NCBI RefSeq assembly: GCF_003051085.1
Contig: NZ_QAOM01000001.1
Span: 62,001-126,000, forward strand
Reading direction: 5' to 3'
Length of the DNA stretch: 64,000 nucleotides
Origin: Trichococcus patagoniensis
Lineage (GTDB): Bacteria; Bacillota; Bacilli; Lactobacillales; Aerococcaceae
The notes below the pieces were generated by a model. That model did no database searches. It saw only the letters and a program-made list of their open reading frames with translations, and was not told the origin of the DNA. Both the position numbers and the translations under genes were made by a program. Below, piece after piece: positions 27,328 to 35,697 of the stretch; the stretch's first letter is position 1, and each line of letters opens with the position of its first letter.

Positions 27328-28533
27328 ATGAGAATAGGCATGTTTACAGATTCGTATTTTCCTCAAGTGAGCGGGGTTTCCACTTCAATCCGCACCTTGA
27401 AAGAGGAATTGGAGGCAGAAGGTCATGAGGTCATCATTTTTACCACAACCGACCCGAAAGCTGACGAATCTGAAAAAAATATAATCCGTTTGACCAGTAT
27501 CCCGTTCTTATCCTTCAAAGATCGTAGGGTTGCGGTCAAAGGGATGAACAAAGCGTTGAAGGAAGCGAAGAAACAGAAGATTGATATCGTGCACACGCAT
27601 ACAGAGTTCAGTTTGGGCTTGACGGGGAAATTCGTCGGGTACATGCTGGAGATTCCCACGGTGCATACCTATCACACCATGTACGAAAAATATCTGCACT
27701 ACATCGCTAAAGGGAAAGTTGTGAAACCCCGTGCGGTGAAGATAGCCTCCCGTTATTTCTGCAACAGTACGATGGGCATCATTGCTCCAAGTGAGCAAAT
27801 GAAGGAGAAATTGGCATCCTACAACATCTACAAAGAAATTCGCGTCATTCCAACGGGTGTCAAGATACCCGAACAGATTGTCGGCATCAAATCCCGAAAG
27901 CGCGAAGAGTTGGGCATTTCGGATTCCGAATTGGTGCTGCTCTCCCTCAGCAGGTTGTCTTCAGAAAAAAATCTGGATAAGCTTGTTCATGCCTTTCCTG
28001 AGGTTGTCGAATCCTACCCATCCGCAAAGCTTGTGTTCGTCGGTGACGGGCCGATGCGCCATGAGTTGGAGGCGTTGGTGGCGGGAATGAATTTGATCCC
28101 TAATGTGATTTTTGTCGGGGAAGTCAGAAATGAAGATGTCAGCGAATATTATCAGATGGCGGATATTTATATCAATGCTTCCGAATCAGAGACGCAAGGC
28201 TTGACATACTTGGAATCGATCGTAAATTGGTGTCCGGTCATTGCTAAACGGAATGACTATTTATCCGGTCTGATAACAGAGGACAGCCTAGGGATGTTAT
28301 TCGAAGAGGATGACAAAATCGGCAAGACCATCATCGCATATGCGGAGTTTTTTCACAGTTCCGATGTTGCGATCAACCAAGAAGTATGGGATGAATTGAT
28401 GCAGGAAATTTCTTCAAAAGCATTTGCGGATGCCGTATTGAGCTATTATCAAACAAGTATCGACATTTATGAATCGCAGCCGCGCGAAGAATTGAAATTA
28501 AGAGTGAATCTCCTGGAGAAAATCAAACGTTGA
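27328..28533 (+). CDS. GT4 glycosyltransferase, probable diacylglycerol alpha-glucosyltransferase
   Basis: A protein of 401 residues with the GT-B fold. The N-terminal MRIGMFTDSYFPQVSGVSTS and VHTHTEFSLGL are typical of the 1,2-diacylglycerol 3-alpha-glucosyltransferases that make monoglucosyl-diacylglycerol, the first step of the glycolipid anchor of lipoteichoic acid. The acceptor/membrane part is rich in Lys and Arg (KFVGYMLEIPTVHTYH onward). The nucleotide-sugar region holds SESETQGLTYLESI, the EX7E-like motif. GAGGTG precedes ATG 27328. The lipid acceptor is inferred from family resemblance. A likely partner enzyme is at 42236-43279. Confidence 0.78.
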   Translation: MRIGMFTDSYFPQVSGVSTSIRTLKEELEAEGHEVIIFTTTDPKADESEKNIIRLTSIPFLSFKDRRVAVKGMNKALKEAKKQKIDIVHTHTEFSLGLTGKFVGYMLEIPTVHTYHTMYEKYLHYIAKGKVVKPRAVKIASRYFCNSTMGIIAPSEQMKEKLASYNIYKEIRVIPTGVKIPEQIVGIKSRKREELGISDSELVLLSLSRLSSEKNLDKLVHAFPEVVESYPSAKLVFVGDGPMRHELEALVAGMNLIPNVIFVGEVRNEDVSEYYQMADIYINASESETQGLTYLESIVNWCPVIAKRNDYLSGLITEDSLGMLFEEDDKIGKTIIAYAEFFHSSDVAINQEVWDELMQEISSKAFADAVLSYYQTSIDIYESQPREELKLRVNLLEKIKR

Positions 28534-28537
28534 GCCC

Positions 28538-28588
28538 GAACGCCGGGAAGCAGATTGCTTGGATGATCTGTTTCCCGGCGCTTTTTTG
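28538..28588 (+). terminator. Terminator after the glucosyltransferase
   Basis: CGCCGGGAA pairs with TTCCCGGCG, with CAGAT/ATCTG inside, followed by TTTTTT. Confidence 0.85.
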
Positions 28589-28652
28589 TTTTTATCTGCG
28601 CAAGGCGTAAGGTATACTGTTAACATAGCTTTTGGAAGGGGCGGATTTATTA

Positions 28653-29519
28653 ATGGAAAAAATTGGGTTTATCGGAACAGGTGTCATGGGCTCGTCCATG
28701 ATCAGACATCTTTTGAAAGCGGGCTATCCTGTCCATGTCTATAACCGAACGAAGAGCAAAGCCGATGCGGTCATCGCTGAAGGTGCAAAATGGTGCGATA
28801 CGCCGGCCGACGTGACAGCGAAAGCAGATATCGTCATCACGATGGTAGGCTATCCGACAGACGTTGAAGAGACCTATTTTGGCGAGACCGGAATCTTCTC
28901 GCAAGCGGATGACCACCATATCCTCATTGATATGACAACGAGTACGCCGACTCTGGCGGAAAAAATATATGCTTTCGGAAAAGAAAAAGGCATTGCTACT
29001 CTGGATGCTCCGGTATCAGGGGGAGACAAGGGTGCGCAGAACGGAACGCTCACAACGATGGTCGGCGGAGATGAAGGAACATTCGATGCCGCAAAAGAAG
29101 TCCTCTCCGTATTTTCCAGTAAGGTGATGCTGCAAGGGCCAGCCGGCAGCGGACAGCACACAAAAATGGCAAACCAGATCATGGTGGCCGGCACGATGAC
29201 CGGCATGACCGAATTGCTTGTTTATTCGAAAGCTGCCGGATTGGATTTGGAACGCGTAATCGATCAAGTCGGTTCCGGCAGTGCCGCAAACTGGTCTTTG
29301 AAGAACTATGGCCCTCGGATCCTGAAGCAAGATTACACAGCAGGGTTCTTCGTCAAACATTTTGTGAAAGACCTTAAGATCGCACTGGATGAAGCGGAGA
29401 GGATGGGCATCAATTTGCCGGCTACAAGACAGGCAGCGCTCCTTTACGAACAATTGGCGGGCAAAGGTTTCGCTGATGACGGTACGCAAGCACTGGTGAA
29501 GCTTTGGTGGGGCGAATAA
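28653..29519 (+). CDS. NAD(P)-dependent beta-hydroxyacid dehydrogenase (3-hydroxyisobutyrate type)
   Basis: A protein of 288 residues. The Rossmann motif GFIGTGVMG is at 5-13. The substrate motif DAPVSGGDKGAQNGTL lies near 117-132, and the catalytic lysine lies in GQHTKMANQ near 168-176. The all-helical C-terminal domain completes the fold. Family members reduce tartronate semialdehyde, 3-hydroxyisobutyrate, succinic semialdehyde or glyoxylate; the substrate is not readable. AAGGGG lies about 11 bases before ATG 28653. It is monocistronic by position. Confidence 0.85.
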   Translation: MEKIGFIGTGVMGSSMIRHLLKAGYPVHVYNRTKSKADAVIAEGAKWCDTPADVTAKADIVITMVGYPTDVEETYFGETGIFSQADDHHILIDMTTSTPTLAEKIYAFGKEKGIATLDAPVSGGDKGAQNGTLTTMVGGDEGTFDAAKEVLSVFSSKVMLQGPAGSGQHTKMANQIMVAGTMTGMTELLVYSKAAGLDLERVIDQVGSGSAANWSLKNYGPRILKQDYTAGFFVKHFVKDLKIALDEAERMGINLPATRQAALLYEQLAGKGFADDGTQALVKLWWGE

Positions 29520-29629
29520 GGCGCAATGCTCAAATATTGATTTTCTTAGGTAAATTACAGTAAATTGATGCGCAGTCAGAAAAAAAATGCTAGAATAAAT
29601 AAGAAGTTAGTCTTGAAAGGGGAAATATC

Positions 29630-29860
29630 ATGAAACCTTCACAGCTCTCAGCGATCCTTCGTCGCCTAGAAGTAATGATGGAAGACAATGGTGATGTCGA
29701 AATCCGTCGTTTTGAAAAAGCAGGCGTAGAACGTTGCGTCGTTAAATACAACCGCGATACGGAAAGTTTTGAATTGGAAGAACACGATTCAAACCAAACT
29801 TATCAATTTGATGATCTTGATTTAGTTGCCATCGAAATTTACGAATTATTACAAGATTAA
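29630..29860 (+). CDS. YkuJ-like family protein (DUF1797)
   Basis: A protein of 76 residues resembling B. subtilis YkuJ (RRFEKAGVERCVVKYNRDTESFELEE, then FDDLDLVAIEIYELLQD). The function is unknown; the fold in the family is small alpha/beta. AAAGGGG precedes the ATG and a TAGAAT -10-like box lies at 29591-29596. It is a lone gene with a very strong terminator, which suggests an independent short transcript. Confidence 0.78.
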   Translation: MKPSQLSAILRRLEVMMEDNGDVEIRRFEKAGVERCVVKYNRDTESFELEEHDSNQTYQFDDLDLVAIEIYELLQD

Positions 29861-29882
29861 TTCATCCATCCTTGCATGAACT

Positions 29883-29931
29883 AAGGCAGCGGGAAAATGA
29901 GCCGACTCATTTTCCCGCTGCCTTTTTTTTG
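29883..29931 (+). terminator. Very strong terminator after the YkuJ gene
   Basis: AGGCAGCGGGAAAATGAG pairs perfectly over 18 bp with its complement around CCGA, followed by eight T. Confidence 0.95.
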
Positions 29932-30051
29932 TCTTTTCCATTATTCATGGGAATAAAGTGGCAATCATTAAAATTTTTTAATTTTTATGTAGAGTAATTC
30001 CGCAACATTCAGTATACTGTGTAATAAGGAAATAATTGAAGAGGTGGAATA

Positions 30052-31341
30052 ATGGCAAACAAGATTTACGTAGGTTTATTAGGACTAGGAACGATAGGGA
30101 CTGGCGTTGCCCGCATCATCGGTGGCCACCAGAATAAAATCAAGCAAGTCGTCGGACAGGAAGTAGTCATCAAAACCGTTCTGGACCGCGATATCGAAAA
30201 ATGCAAAACGTTCTTTGGCGAGTCTGTTCACTGCACGGATAATTTTGATGAGATTTTGAATGACGAAGAAATTTCGATCATCGTAGAATTGATCGGATAT
30301 GTTCCGGCAGCAAAAGATTACATCTCCAAAGCATTGGCGGCTGGGAAGCATGTCGTTTCAGCAAACAAAGATCTTGTGGCTTTGCATGGGAAAGAATTGG
30401 TCACGCTGGCGAAAGCGAACAAATGCGATTTCTTGTATGAAGCAGCTGTTGCTGGAGGTGTTCCGATCTTGCGTGCCATCACGGAAAGTTTCGCTTCCGA
30501 CAATATCCAAAAAGTCATGGGGATCGTGAACGGTACGACCAACTTCATGATGACAAAAATGGACAAAGAGGGCTATTCTTACGATGAAGCCTTGGCGTTG
30601 GCACAGGAATTGGGCTTCGCTGAAAAAAATCCGACTAGCGATGTCGATGGATTGGATGCAGCGCGCAAAATGGTCATTTTGGCTCGTCTTGCCTTCGGAA
30701 CGAATGATGTGACTTTGGATGATGTAGCAGTGACGGGTATCCGCAATGTTTCCATCAACGACATCAAGTTGGCGAATCGTTTAGGCTACAAAATCAAGTT
30801 GATCGGTACTGCCGAAAAAATCGACGACAGTGTCAACGTGGAAGTCGGACCGGTATTTGTTCCGGAATCGCATCCTTTGGCCAGCGTCAACAATGAAATG
30901 AATGCTGTCTTTGTGGCTGGAGAAGCTCTTGGGGAAACAATGTTCTACGGAGCCGGAGCTGGCGAGTTGCCTACCGCAACAGCCGTCGTCAGTGATGTGA
31001 TGAATATCGCTAAAAATATCCTTATGGGAATAACTGGTAACATCTTTAATGAATATGAGGTAGAGACCCGAATCGCGAAGCCTGAGCAGGTCATCAATCC
31101 TGTATTCATGCGCTTGGAAGTTACCGATCGTGCAGGCCAATTTTTGGAAGTGGCGAAAATCTTCGCCACTGCAGAAGTGAGCTTCGATAAGATTATCCAA
31201 GAGCCATTGGCAAACGGTAAAGCGATCATTGTCATCGTTACGCATCCGATGTCGAAAGCGCAAGAAAATGAAATCATCCAAGCGATGGAAGATAATGATG
31301 ATATGAAATTGAAAGTCCATTTCAAAGTATTGGAACATTGA
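30052..31341 (+). CDS. hom: Homoserine dehydrogenase
   Basis: A protein of 429 residues, the usual length for the form with a C-terminal ACT domain. It reduces aspartate semialdehyde to homoserine for threonine and methionine synthesis. The NAD(P) motif GLLGLGTIGTG is at 8-18; VSANKDLVA and the catalytic region ANPTSDVDGLDAARKM (here EKNPTSDVDG) are intact. The ACT domain (about 350-425) starts FMRLEVTDRAGQFLEVAKIF and is the site of threonine feedback in relatives. GAGGTGG precedes the start. thrB follows 82 bases later; thrC is not in the window. Confidence 0.95.
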   Translation: MANKIYVGLLGLGTIGTGVARIIGGHQNKIKQVVGQEVVIKTVLDRDIEKCKTFFGESVHCTDNFDEILNDEEISIIVELIGYVPAAKDYISKALAAGKHVVSANKDLVALHGKELVTLAKANKCDFLYEAAVAGGVPILRAITESFASDNIQKVMGIVNGTTNFMMTKMDKEGYSYDEALALAQELGFAEKNPTSDVDGLDAARKMVILARLAFGTNDVTLDDVAVTGIRNVSINDIKLANRLGYKIKLIGTAEKIDDSVNVEVGPVFVPESHPLASVNNEMNAVFVAGEALGETMFYGAGAGELPTATAVVSDVMNIAKNILMGITGNIFNEYEVETRIAKPEQVINPVFMRLEVTDRAGQFLEVAKIFATAEVSFDKIIQEPLANGKAIIVIVTHPMSKAQENEIIQAMEDNDDMKLKVHFKVLEH

Positions 31342-31423
31342 TCGGATTTCTTTTGTATTTCGAACACACTAAAGAGTAAGAAATGATGGACCATCGTTCT
31401 TTTGGAAAGGATTGATTAGTAGG

Positions 31424-32293
31424 ATGTTTGATATCCGTGTACCGGCAACTTCCGCCAATTTGGGGCCAGGTTTTGATTCCCTTGGATTGGCTGTATCATT
31501 ATATTTGACATTGACTGTAAAAGAAGAGGCCGATGAGTGGGAAATTCTTCATGATTTGGGAGCGGGGATCCCGACTGATAAAACGAATCTGATTATTGAA
31601 ACCGCATTGTCTTTGGCGCCGAATATGGCACCAAGGAAAATCACGATGACGAGTGAAGTGCCTGCTGCCAGAGGTTTGGGCAGCAGTTCAGCTGCCATTG
31701 TTGCAGGGATCGAGTTGGCCAATCAGTGTGCAGGTCTGCAATTGAGCATTGATGATAAAATTCAAATCGCGACACGCATCGAAGGCCATCCAGACAATGT
31801 GACGCCTGCGATCACGGGGGATTTCACTGTCGGAACTGTTCTGGATTCCAAAGTATATTGGACGAAGGCAAGTTTCCCTGAGGTTGCCTTGGTAGTGACG
31901 ATTCCGGAAAAGGAATTGTTGACGAAGGCGAGCAGGGCCGTTTTGCCGGATTCCCTTCCGTTCAAGGAAGCTGTCAAAGGCAGCAGCATCTCGAATATGC
32001 TGGTGGCGGCTGTTTTCTCGGGTGACATCGAAAAAGCGGGCGCATTGATGGAGCAGGATGTCTTCCATGAGCCTTATCGTGGCGCCTTGGTTCCGGAGTT
32101 GAGTCAAGTCCGGGAATTGGGACATGCGATGGGAGCGTACGGAACTTACCTGAGTGGTGCCGGCACGACGATCCTCACAATGATCCATCCTGAAAAAGCC
32201 GCAGCATTCGTTGCTGCGGCAAAAGCCGCCGTCAAAAACAGTGAAGTCAAGTTGCTGCATGTTGAAAAAAATGGTGTGCAAGTAATCAAATGA
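31424..32293 (+). CDS. thrB: Homoserine kinase
   Basis: A GHMP kinase of 289 residues. It phosphorylates homoserine with ATP. The N-terminal VPATSANLGPGFDSLG and the ATP loop PAARGLGSSSAAIVAG (near 81-96) are complete, and the C-terminal motif GAYGTYLSGAGTTILTM is present. An upstream TTG (31412) is in frame, but the spacing to AAAGGA favours ATG 31424. It forms the threonine operon with hom. Confidence 0.95.
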   Translation: MFDIRVPATSANLGPGFDSLGLAVSLYLTLTVKEEADEWEILHDLGAGIPTDKTNLIIETALSLAPNMAPRKITMTSEVPAARGLGSSSAAIVAGIELANQCAGLQLSIDDKIQIATRIEGHPDNVTPAITGDFTVGTVLDSKVYWTKASFPEVALVVTIPEKELLTKASRAVLPDSLPFKEAVKGSSISNMLVAAVFSGDIEKAGALMEQDVFHEPYRGALVPELSQVRELGHAMGAYGTYLSGAGTTILTMIHPEKAAAFVAAAKAAVKNSEVKLLHVEKNGVQVIK

Positions 32294-32298
32294 TAGTG

Positions 32299-32330
32299 GG
32301 CCCGAGGAGTAAAATCCTCGGGTTTTTTGT
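32299..32330 (+). terminator. Terminator of hom-thrB
   Basis: CCCGAGGA pairs perfectly with TCCTCGGG around GTAAAA, followed by TTTTTT. Confidence 0.9.
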
Positions 32331-32336
32331 TTTTTT

Positions 32337-32567
32337 GGTTAGTGCCCGCAAGCTTAGGGCCGAAAGCGTGCAGAAAAGATGAATAACAGAAAGTTATTCA
32401 TCTTTCCAGGTCGCGCGGGAGCGCAAAAGATGGATAACAGAGAGTTATTCATCTTTCCAGGCCCAAGCGCAAGCGTCCGCTTTGTGTTAGCCCTCTTAGT
32501 GCTCATCCCCTCCCGCAAATCATCACACTCTCGCGAATCATCACACTCTCGCGAATCATCGCGCTCT
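32337..32567 (-). repeat. Modular hairpin repeat, copy B, with 18-bp tandem units
   Basis: The ends match 14037-14267 (GGTTAGTGCCCGC at the left; CTCTTAGTGCTCATCCCCT at the right). The interior has two 37-bp hairpin units with a 51-bp period (32374-32410 and 32425-32461; arms AAAGATGAATAAC/GTTATTCATCTTT, with one change in the second). The right end has three 18-bp tandem units of the CGCGAATCATCACACTCT type (32514-32567). The minus strand contains a 50-codon frame starting MSTKRANTKR (32506-32354), probably only repeat sequence. No other gene is seen from 32294 to 32803. Confidence 0.72.
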
Positions 32568-32594
32568 TGTATTTTTTTGTTTATGCTTTATAAT
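32567..32594 (+). promoter_or_regulatory. Promoter of the yqeG operon
   Basis: TTGTAT and TATAAT are 16 bases apart. The -35 box begins at the last base of the third 18-bp repeat unit, so the repeat edge helps make the promoter. Confidence 0.6.
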
Positions 32595-32634
32595 GTTACT
32601 GGAATGGGGTTATAATATACAATTGGATAGTAGT

Positions 32635-32779
32635 GAGGCTGGGTCAAAACTTTTTTGTGGGGTACAGGATGCTTTTTTCGGATTGTGTGCCGTGCAGTTT
32701 TTCGGTTTTGGGGCGCGACTTGGAGGGATTTCTCTCGGGTTCTGCTTGAAAAGTGACGTTGTTGCTTTTTCCCGTCCTC
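32635..32779. repeat. Candidate degenerate palindromic element (GAGGCTGGG type)
   Basis: The stretch begins GAGGCTGGGTCAAAAC and ends in an imperfect inverted match (GCTTTTTCCCGTCCTC). GAGGCTGGGACA-type palindromes are common intergenic elements in Lactobacillales as I know them. Here it forms the yqeG leader. No gene is visible. Confidence 0.35.
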
Positions 32780-32803
32780 TTATTTTTTTGATGAGGAGAC
32801 ATT

Positions 32804-33331
32804 ATGTTAAATAAATTCAAACCGACATGGATGGTGGAGTCCATCTATCACATCACTCCGGAACAACTTGAAAAGAACAACATCAAAGGTTTGCTGACCG
32901 ATCTGGACAATACCTTGATCGCCTGGAATAATCCGGAAGGGACACAGGAATTGAAGGATTGGATCGCTTTGATGAAAGAAAATGCGATACCTGTCGTCAT
33001 CATTTCCAACAACAGCGATAAGCGCATCAAGATAATCGCGGATAAGCTGCAATTGTCTTATGTGCCAAGATCCATGAAGCCTTCCCGCCGCGGCTACATC
33101 AAGGCAGCAGAACAGCTGCAGATTCCGTTGGACCAATGCCTGATGGTTGGGGACCAATTGCTTACGGATGTTTTTGGCGCAAATCGAGCGGGAGTCAAGA
33201 GTGTGTGGGTAATGCCGATCATCAATTCGGACGGATGGAATACGCGCATAAACCGATTCTTTGAAAGAAAACTGCTGAAACGATTGTTGAAAAATGATCC
33301 AGGAATGATATGGAGGAAATCACTTGACTAA
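32804..33331 (+). CDS. yqeG: YqeG family HAD phosphatase
   Basis: A HAD-superfamily IIIA protein of 175 residues. Motif I is DLDNT (33-37), motif II lies in VVIISNNSD and motif III in MVGDQLLTDVFGAN. Related to PGP-type phosphatases; in bacteria the natural substrate is unclear. GAGGAG precedes the ATG. It overlaps yqeH by 8 bases and heads the conserved yqeG-H-I(yhbY)-nadD-yqeK-rsfS-methyltransferase cluster. Confidence 0.93.
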   Translation: MLNKFKPTWMVESIYHITPEQLEKNNIKGLLTDLDNTLIAWNNPEGTQELKDWIALMKENAIPVVIISNNSDKRIKIIADKLQLSYVPRSMKPSRRGYIKAAEQLQIPLDQCLMVGDQLLTDVFGANRAGVKSVWVMPIINSDGWNTRINRFFERKLLKRLLKNDPGMIWRKSLD

Positions 33332-34451
33332 AGAAGAATTAACAGAAGATCTCTATTGCATCGGCTGTGGGGCGAAAATCCAGACCGATGATCCGACCGA
33401 ACGAGGGTATACCCCGGCGGCCGCTCTGCAAAAGGGATTGGATTCCGGGCAATTATATTGCCAACGCTGTTTCAGATTGCGCCACTACAATCAGATGGAA
33501 AAAGTGTCCGTCACGGATGATGAGTTTTTGGCTATGCTGAACACCATCTCGATGGAAGATGCCTTGATCGTCAACGTCATCGACCTGTTTGATGTATACG
33601 GCAGCATGATCCCCGGATTGCATCGCTTTGCGGGGGGAAATAAAGTGTTGGTGGTCGGAAATAAAGTGGATGTTTTGCCGAAGTCGGTCAAACTGTCCCG
33701 TGTGAAGCAATGGTTGACGGAACAAGTGCAGTCAGTAGGCTTGCGCCCGGTTGATGTTGTGCTGGTAAGCGGCAAGAAAGCGACGTCCATCGATGATTTG
33801 TTGGAAACCATCGAAGAGCATCGGGATGGCAGAGATGTTTATGTCGTGGGCGTTACGAATGTAGGTAAATCCACTGTCATGAACCAGATTATCCGTGCGG
33901 CTACAGGCAACAAGGAAGATGTCATCACGACTTCCCAGTTCCCTGGCACAACGTTGGATCAGATCCGTATTCCTTTGGACGATGGGCATTTCCTCATCGA
34001 TACGCCGGGGATCATCCATCATCATCAAATGGCGCATGTGCTGAGCCCGAAAGAATTGAAGCTCGTAGCGCCGCAACACGAAATCAAACCGATCACTTAT
34101 CAATTGAACCCGGAGCAGACGCTGTTCTTGGGCGGCGCATCGCGCTTTGACTTCATCAGCGGGGAAAAATCGTCCTTCACTTGTTATTTCTCGAATGACT
34201 TGAAAATCCACCGCACCAAATTGGAGAAAGCGGATGAATTTTATGCAAAACATCTGGGGACCCTTCTTCAGCCGCCGTCTGTGGAAGACGCGGAGAATTT
34301 CCCGCCGTTGGTCAGACGTGAGTTCAATGTCAAAGTACCGTCCGATATCGTATTTTCCGGATTGGGATGGATTACTGTCCGCAAACCGGGTAAAGTCGCA
34401 GCATGGGTCCCGCAAGGCGTGGACGCTGTAATGCGCAAACCGATCATATAA
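33324..34451 (+). CDS. yqeH: Ribosome biogenesis GTPase YqeH
   Basis: A circularly permuted GTPase of 375 residues needed for 30S subunit assembly. The zinc finger (C12, C15, C46, C49) comes first. G4 NKVD (113-116) and SGKKATS precede G1 GVTNVGKST (176-184) and G3 DTPG, the permuted order. The C-terminal part (RFDFISGEKSSFTCYFSND onward) binds RNA in the family. It overlaps yqeG and is separated from yhbY by 230 bases holding a hairpin repeat. Confidence 0.95.
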   Translation: MTKEELTEDLYCIGCGAKIQTDDPTERGYTPAAALQKGLDSGQLYCQRCFRLRHYNQMEKVSVTDDEFLAMLNTISMEDALIVNVIDLFDVYGSMIPGLHRFAGGNKVLVVGNKVDVLPKSVKLSRVKQWLTEQVQSVGLRPVDVVLVSGKKATSIDDLLETIEEHRDGRDVYVVGVTNVGKSTVMNQIIRAATGNKEDVITTSQFPGTTLDQIRIPLDDGHFLIDTPGIIHHHQMAHVLSPKELKLVAPQHEIKPITYQLNPEQTLFLGGASRFDFISGEKSSFTCYFSNDLKIHRTKLEKADEFYAKHLGTLLQPPSVEDAENFPPLVRREFNVKVPSDIVFSGLGWITVRKPGKVAAWVPQGVDAVMRKPII

Positions 34452-34455
34452 TCAG

Positions 34456-34577
34456 AAAAGCGGAACGGGTTCGTTCAGCCCTGAGAGAAATTTAGGAAAT
34501 CGTGCCGACTGAGCATCGAAGAGCGCAATAGGTACGATTTATCTAATTTCCGAAGGGCTAACCCGTAAAGCTAGCCA
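34456..34577 (-). repeat. Long-hairpin intergenic repeat, copy 3
   Basis: Same element as 731-855 but inverted. In its own orientation the arms are ACGGGTT/AACCCGT, AGCCCT/AGGGCT and AAATCGT/ACGATTT, different bases from copies 1 and 2 but still paired; the apical TTGCGCTCT-N-CGATGCTCA is kept. It lies inside the yqe operon, in the RNA antisense to its orientation at the other loci. Confidence 0.8.
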
Positions 34578-34681
34578 ACACTTTGGGATGCACGGAACAT
34601 TTTACTAACTCGTGAAATACCAACGGTGATGCACTTTTGAATAAAAATAATTTTTCTAGAATATAAAGACTGAGGTGTCAA

Positions 34682-34993
34682 ATGGAATTAAGAGGCAAAC
34701 AAAAACAATATTTGAAAAAAGAAGCGCACCATATGAATCCGCTCTTCCAAGTGGGTAAAGGTGGATTGAACGAAGAGATGCTTTACCAAATCGGGGAAGC
34801 ATTGGAAAAAAGAGAATTGCTGAAGATCGCTCTTCTGCAGAATACGGATGAGGAAACGGAAGATGTCGCTGCAGTGATCGAAGAAAAACTGCAAGCGAAA
34901 GTCGTCCAACAGATTGGGCGCACGCTTGTGTTGTTCAAACCATCAACCAAAGAAAAAAATCGTCGTTATTCGACTGTCGTTGAAAAAATCTAA
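34682..34993 (+). CDS. yhbY: YhbY family ribosome-assembly RNA-binding protein
   Basis: A CRM-domain protein of 103 residues (YqeI in Bacillus). The family associates with pre-50S particles. It starts MELRGKQKQYLKKEAHHMNPLFQVGKGGL, with the conserved GxxG-type loop GKGG; the C-terminal part after residue 80 is basic. GAGGTG precedes the start. nadD follows 38 bases later. Confidence 0.92.
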   Translation: MELRGKQKQYLKKEAHHMNPLFQVGKGGLNEEMLYQIGEALEKRELLKIALLQNTDEETEDVAAVIEEKLQAKVVQQIGRTLVLFKPSTKEKNRRYSTVVEKI

Positions 34994-35031
34994 AGGCAGG
35001 CCAATCCATATTTTATTGAGGTGAGAAAAAA

Positions 35032-35697
35032 TTGATCACAACTTTAAATTTGATCGGACAAACGGATTATATGATCATCGAAGAAACCGAGGTCGAGACG
35101 CAGATTGCTTTCCAGGACCGGAAACGCATCGGCATCATGGGAGGGACCTTCAGTCCGCCCCATTTAGGCCATCTGATCGTCGCGCAGCAGGTTGGGGAAC
35201 AACTCGGCTTGGATAAGATCTATTTCATGCCCGATGCCGAGCCCCCTCATGTCGATGAAAAAGAATCGATCCCGGCGAAGCATCGCGAGTCGATGGTGCG
35301 GTTGTCCATTTCGGGCAATCCGCTGTTCGATATCGAAACAATCGAGTTGGAGCGGGGCGGTAAGAGCTTCACGATCGATACGATGAAACTATTGACTTCC
35401 ATGCATCCCGACACCGATTATTATTTCATCATCGGCGGTGACATGGTGGAATACTTGCCGAAGTGGGAACGCATCGATGAATTGGTGCAACTTGTGCAGT
35501 TCGTTGGCGTCGCCAGGCCGGGATACGGAAGGGAAAGCATCTATCCGATCATTTGGGTTGATGCGCCGTTGATCGACATCAGTTCGACGGAAATCCGCAA
35601 GATGGTCAAAACCGGCCGCTCGATCCGTTATTTGGTGAAAGAGGACGTCAAAGACTACATTTTGAAAGAAGGACTCTATCTCGATGACGAATACTGA
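35032..35697 (+). CDS. nadD: Nicotinate-nucleotide adenylyltransferase
   Basis: A protein of 221 residues. It adenylates nicotinate mononucleotide in NAD synthesis. The nucleotidyltransferase motif GGTFSPPHLGH is at 37-47 and ISSTEIR near 190. A TTG start at 35032 is used because GAGGTGAG lies ahead; this leaves about 30 extra N-terminal residues before the core, a length also known in enterococcal-type NadD. It overlaps yqeK by 14 bases. NadK in this window acts later in the same pathway. Confidence 0.94.
   Translation: MITTLNLIGQTDYMIIEETEVETQIAFQDRKRIGIMGGTFSPPHLGHLIVAQQVGEQLGLDKIYFMPDAEPPHVDEKESIPAKHRESMVRLSISGNPLFDIETIELERGGKSFTIDTMKLLTSMHPDTDYYFIIGGDMVEYLPKWERIDELVQLVQFVGVARPGYGRESIYPIIWVDAPLIDISSTEIRKMVKTGRSIRYLVKEDVKDYILKEGLYLDDEY

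Noticed and set aside
32354-32506. 50-codon minus-strand frame starting MSTKRANTKR in the modular repeat
   Set aside because: It lies wholly in repeat hairpins, duplicates a segment (PGKMNN) through the tandem hairpin, and lacks a proper promoter; kept only as part of the repeat description.
32514-32567. Possible CRISPR-like array of short repeats
   Set aside because: The three 18-bp units are directly adjacent with no spacers and there are no cas genes; it is a tandem repeat module.
32379-32814. Overlapping plus-strand frames between thrB and yqeG
   Set aside because: They run through repeats and the leader and read as duplicated low-complexity peptides, not proteins.
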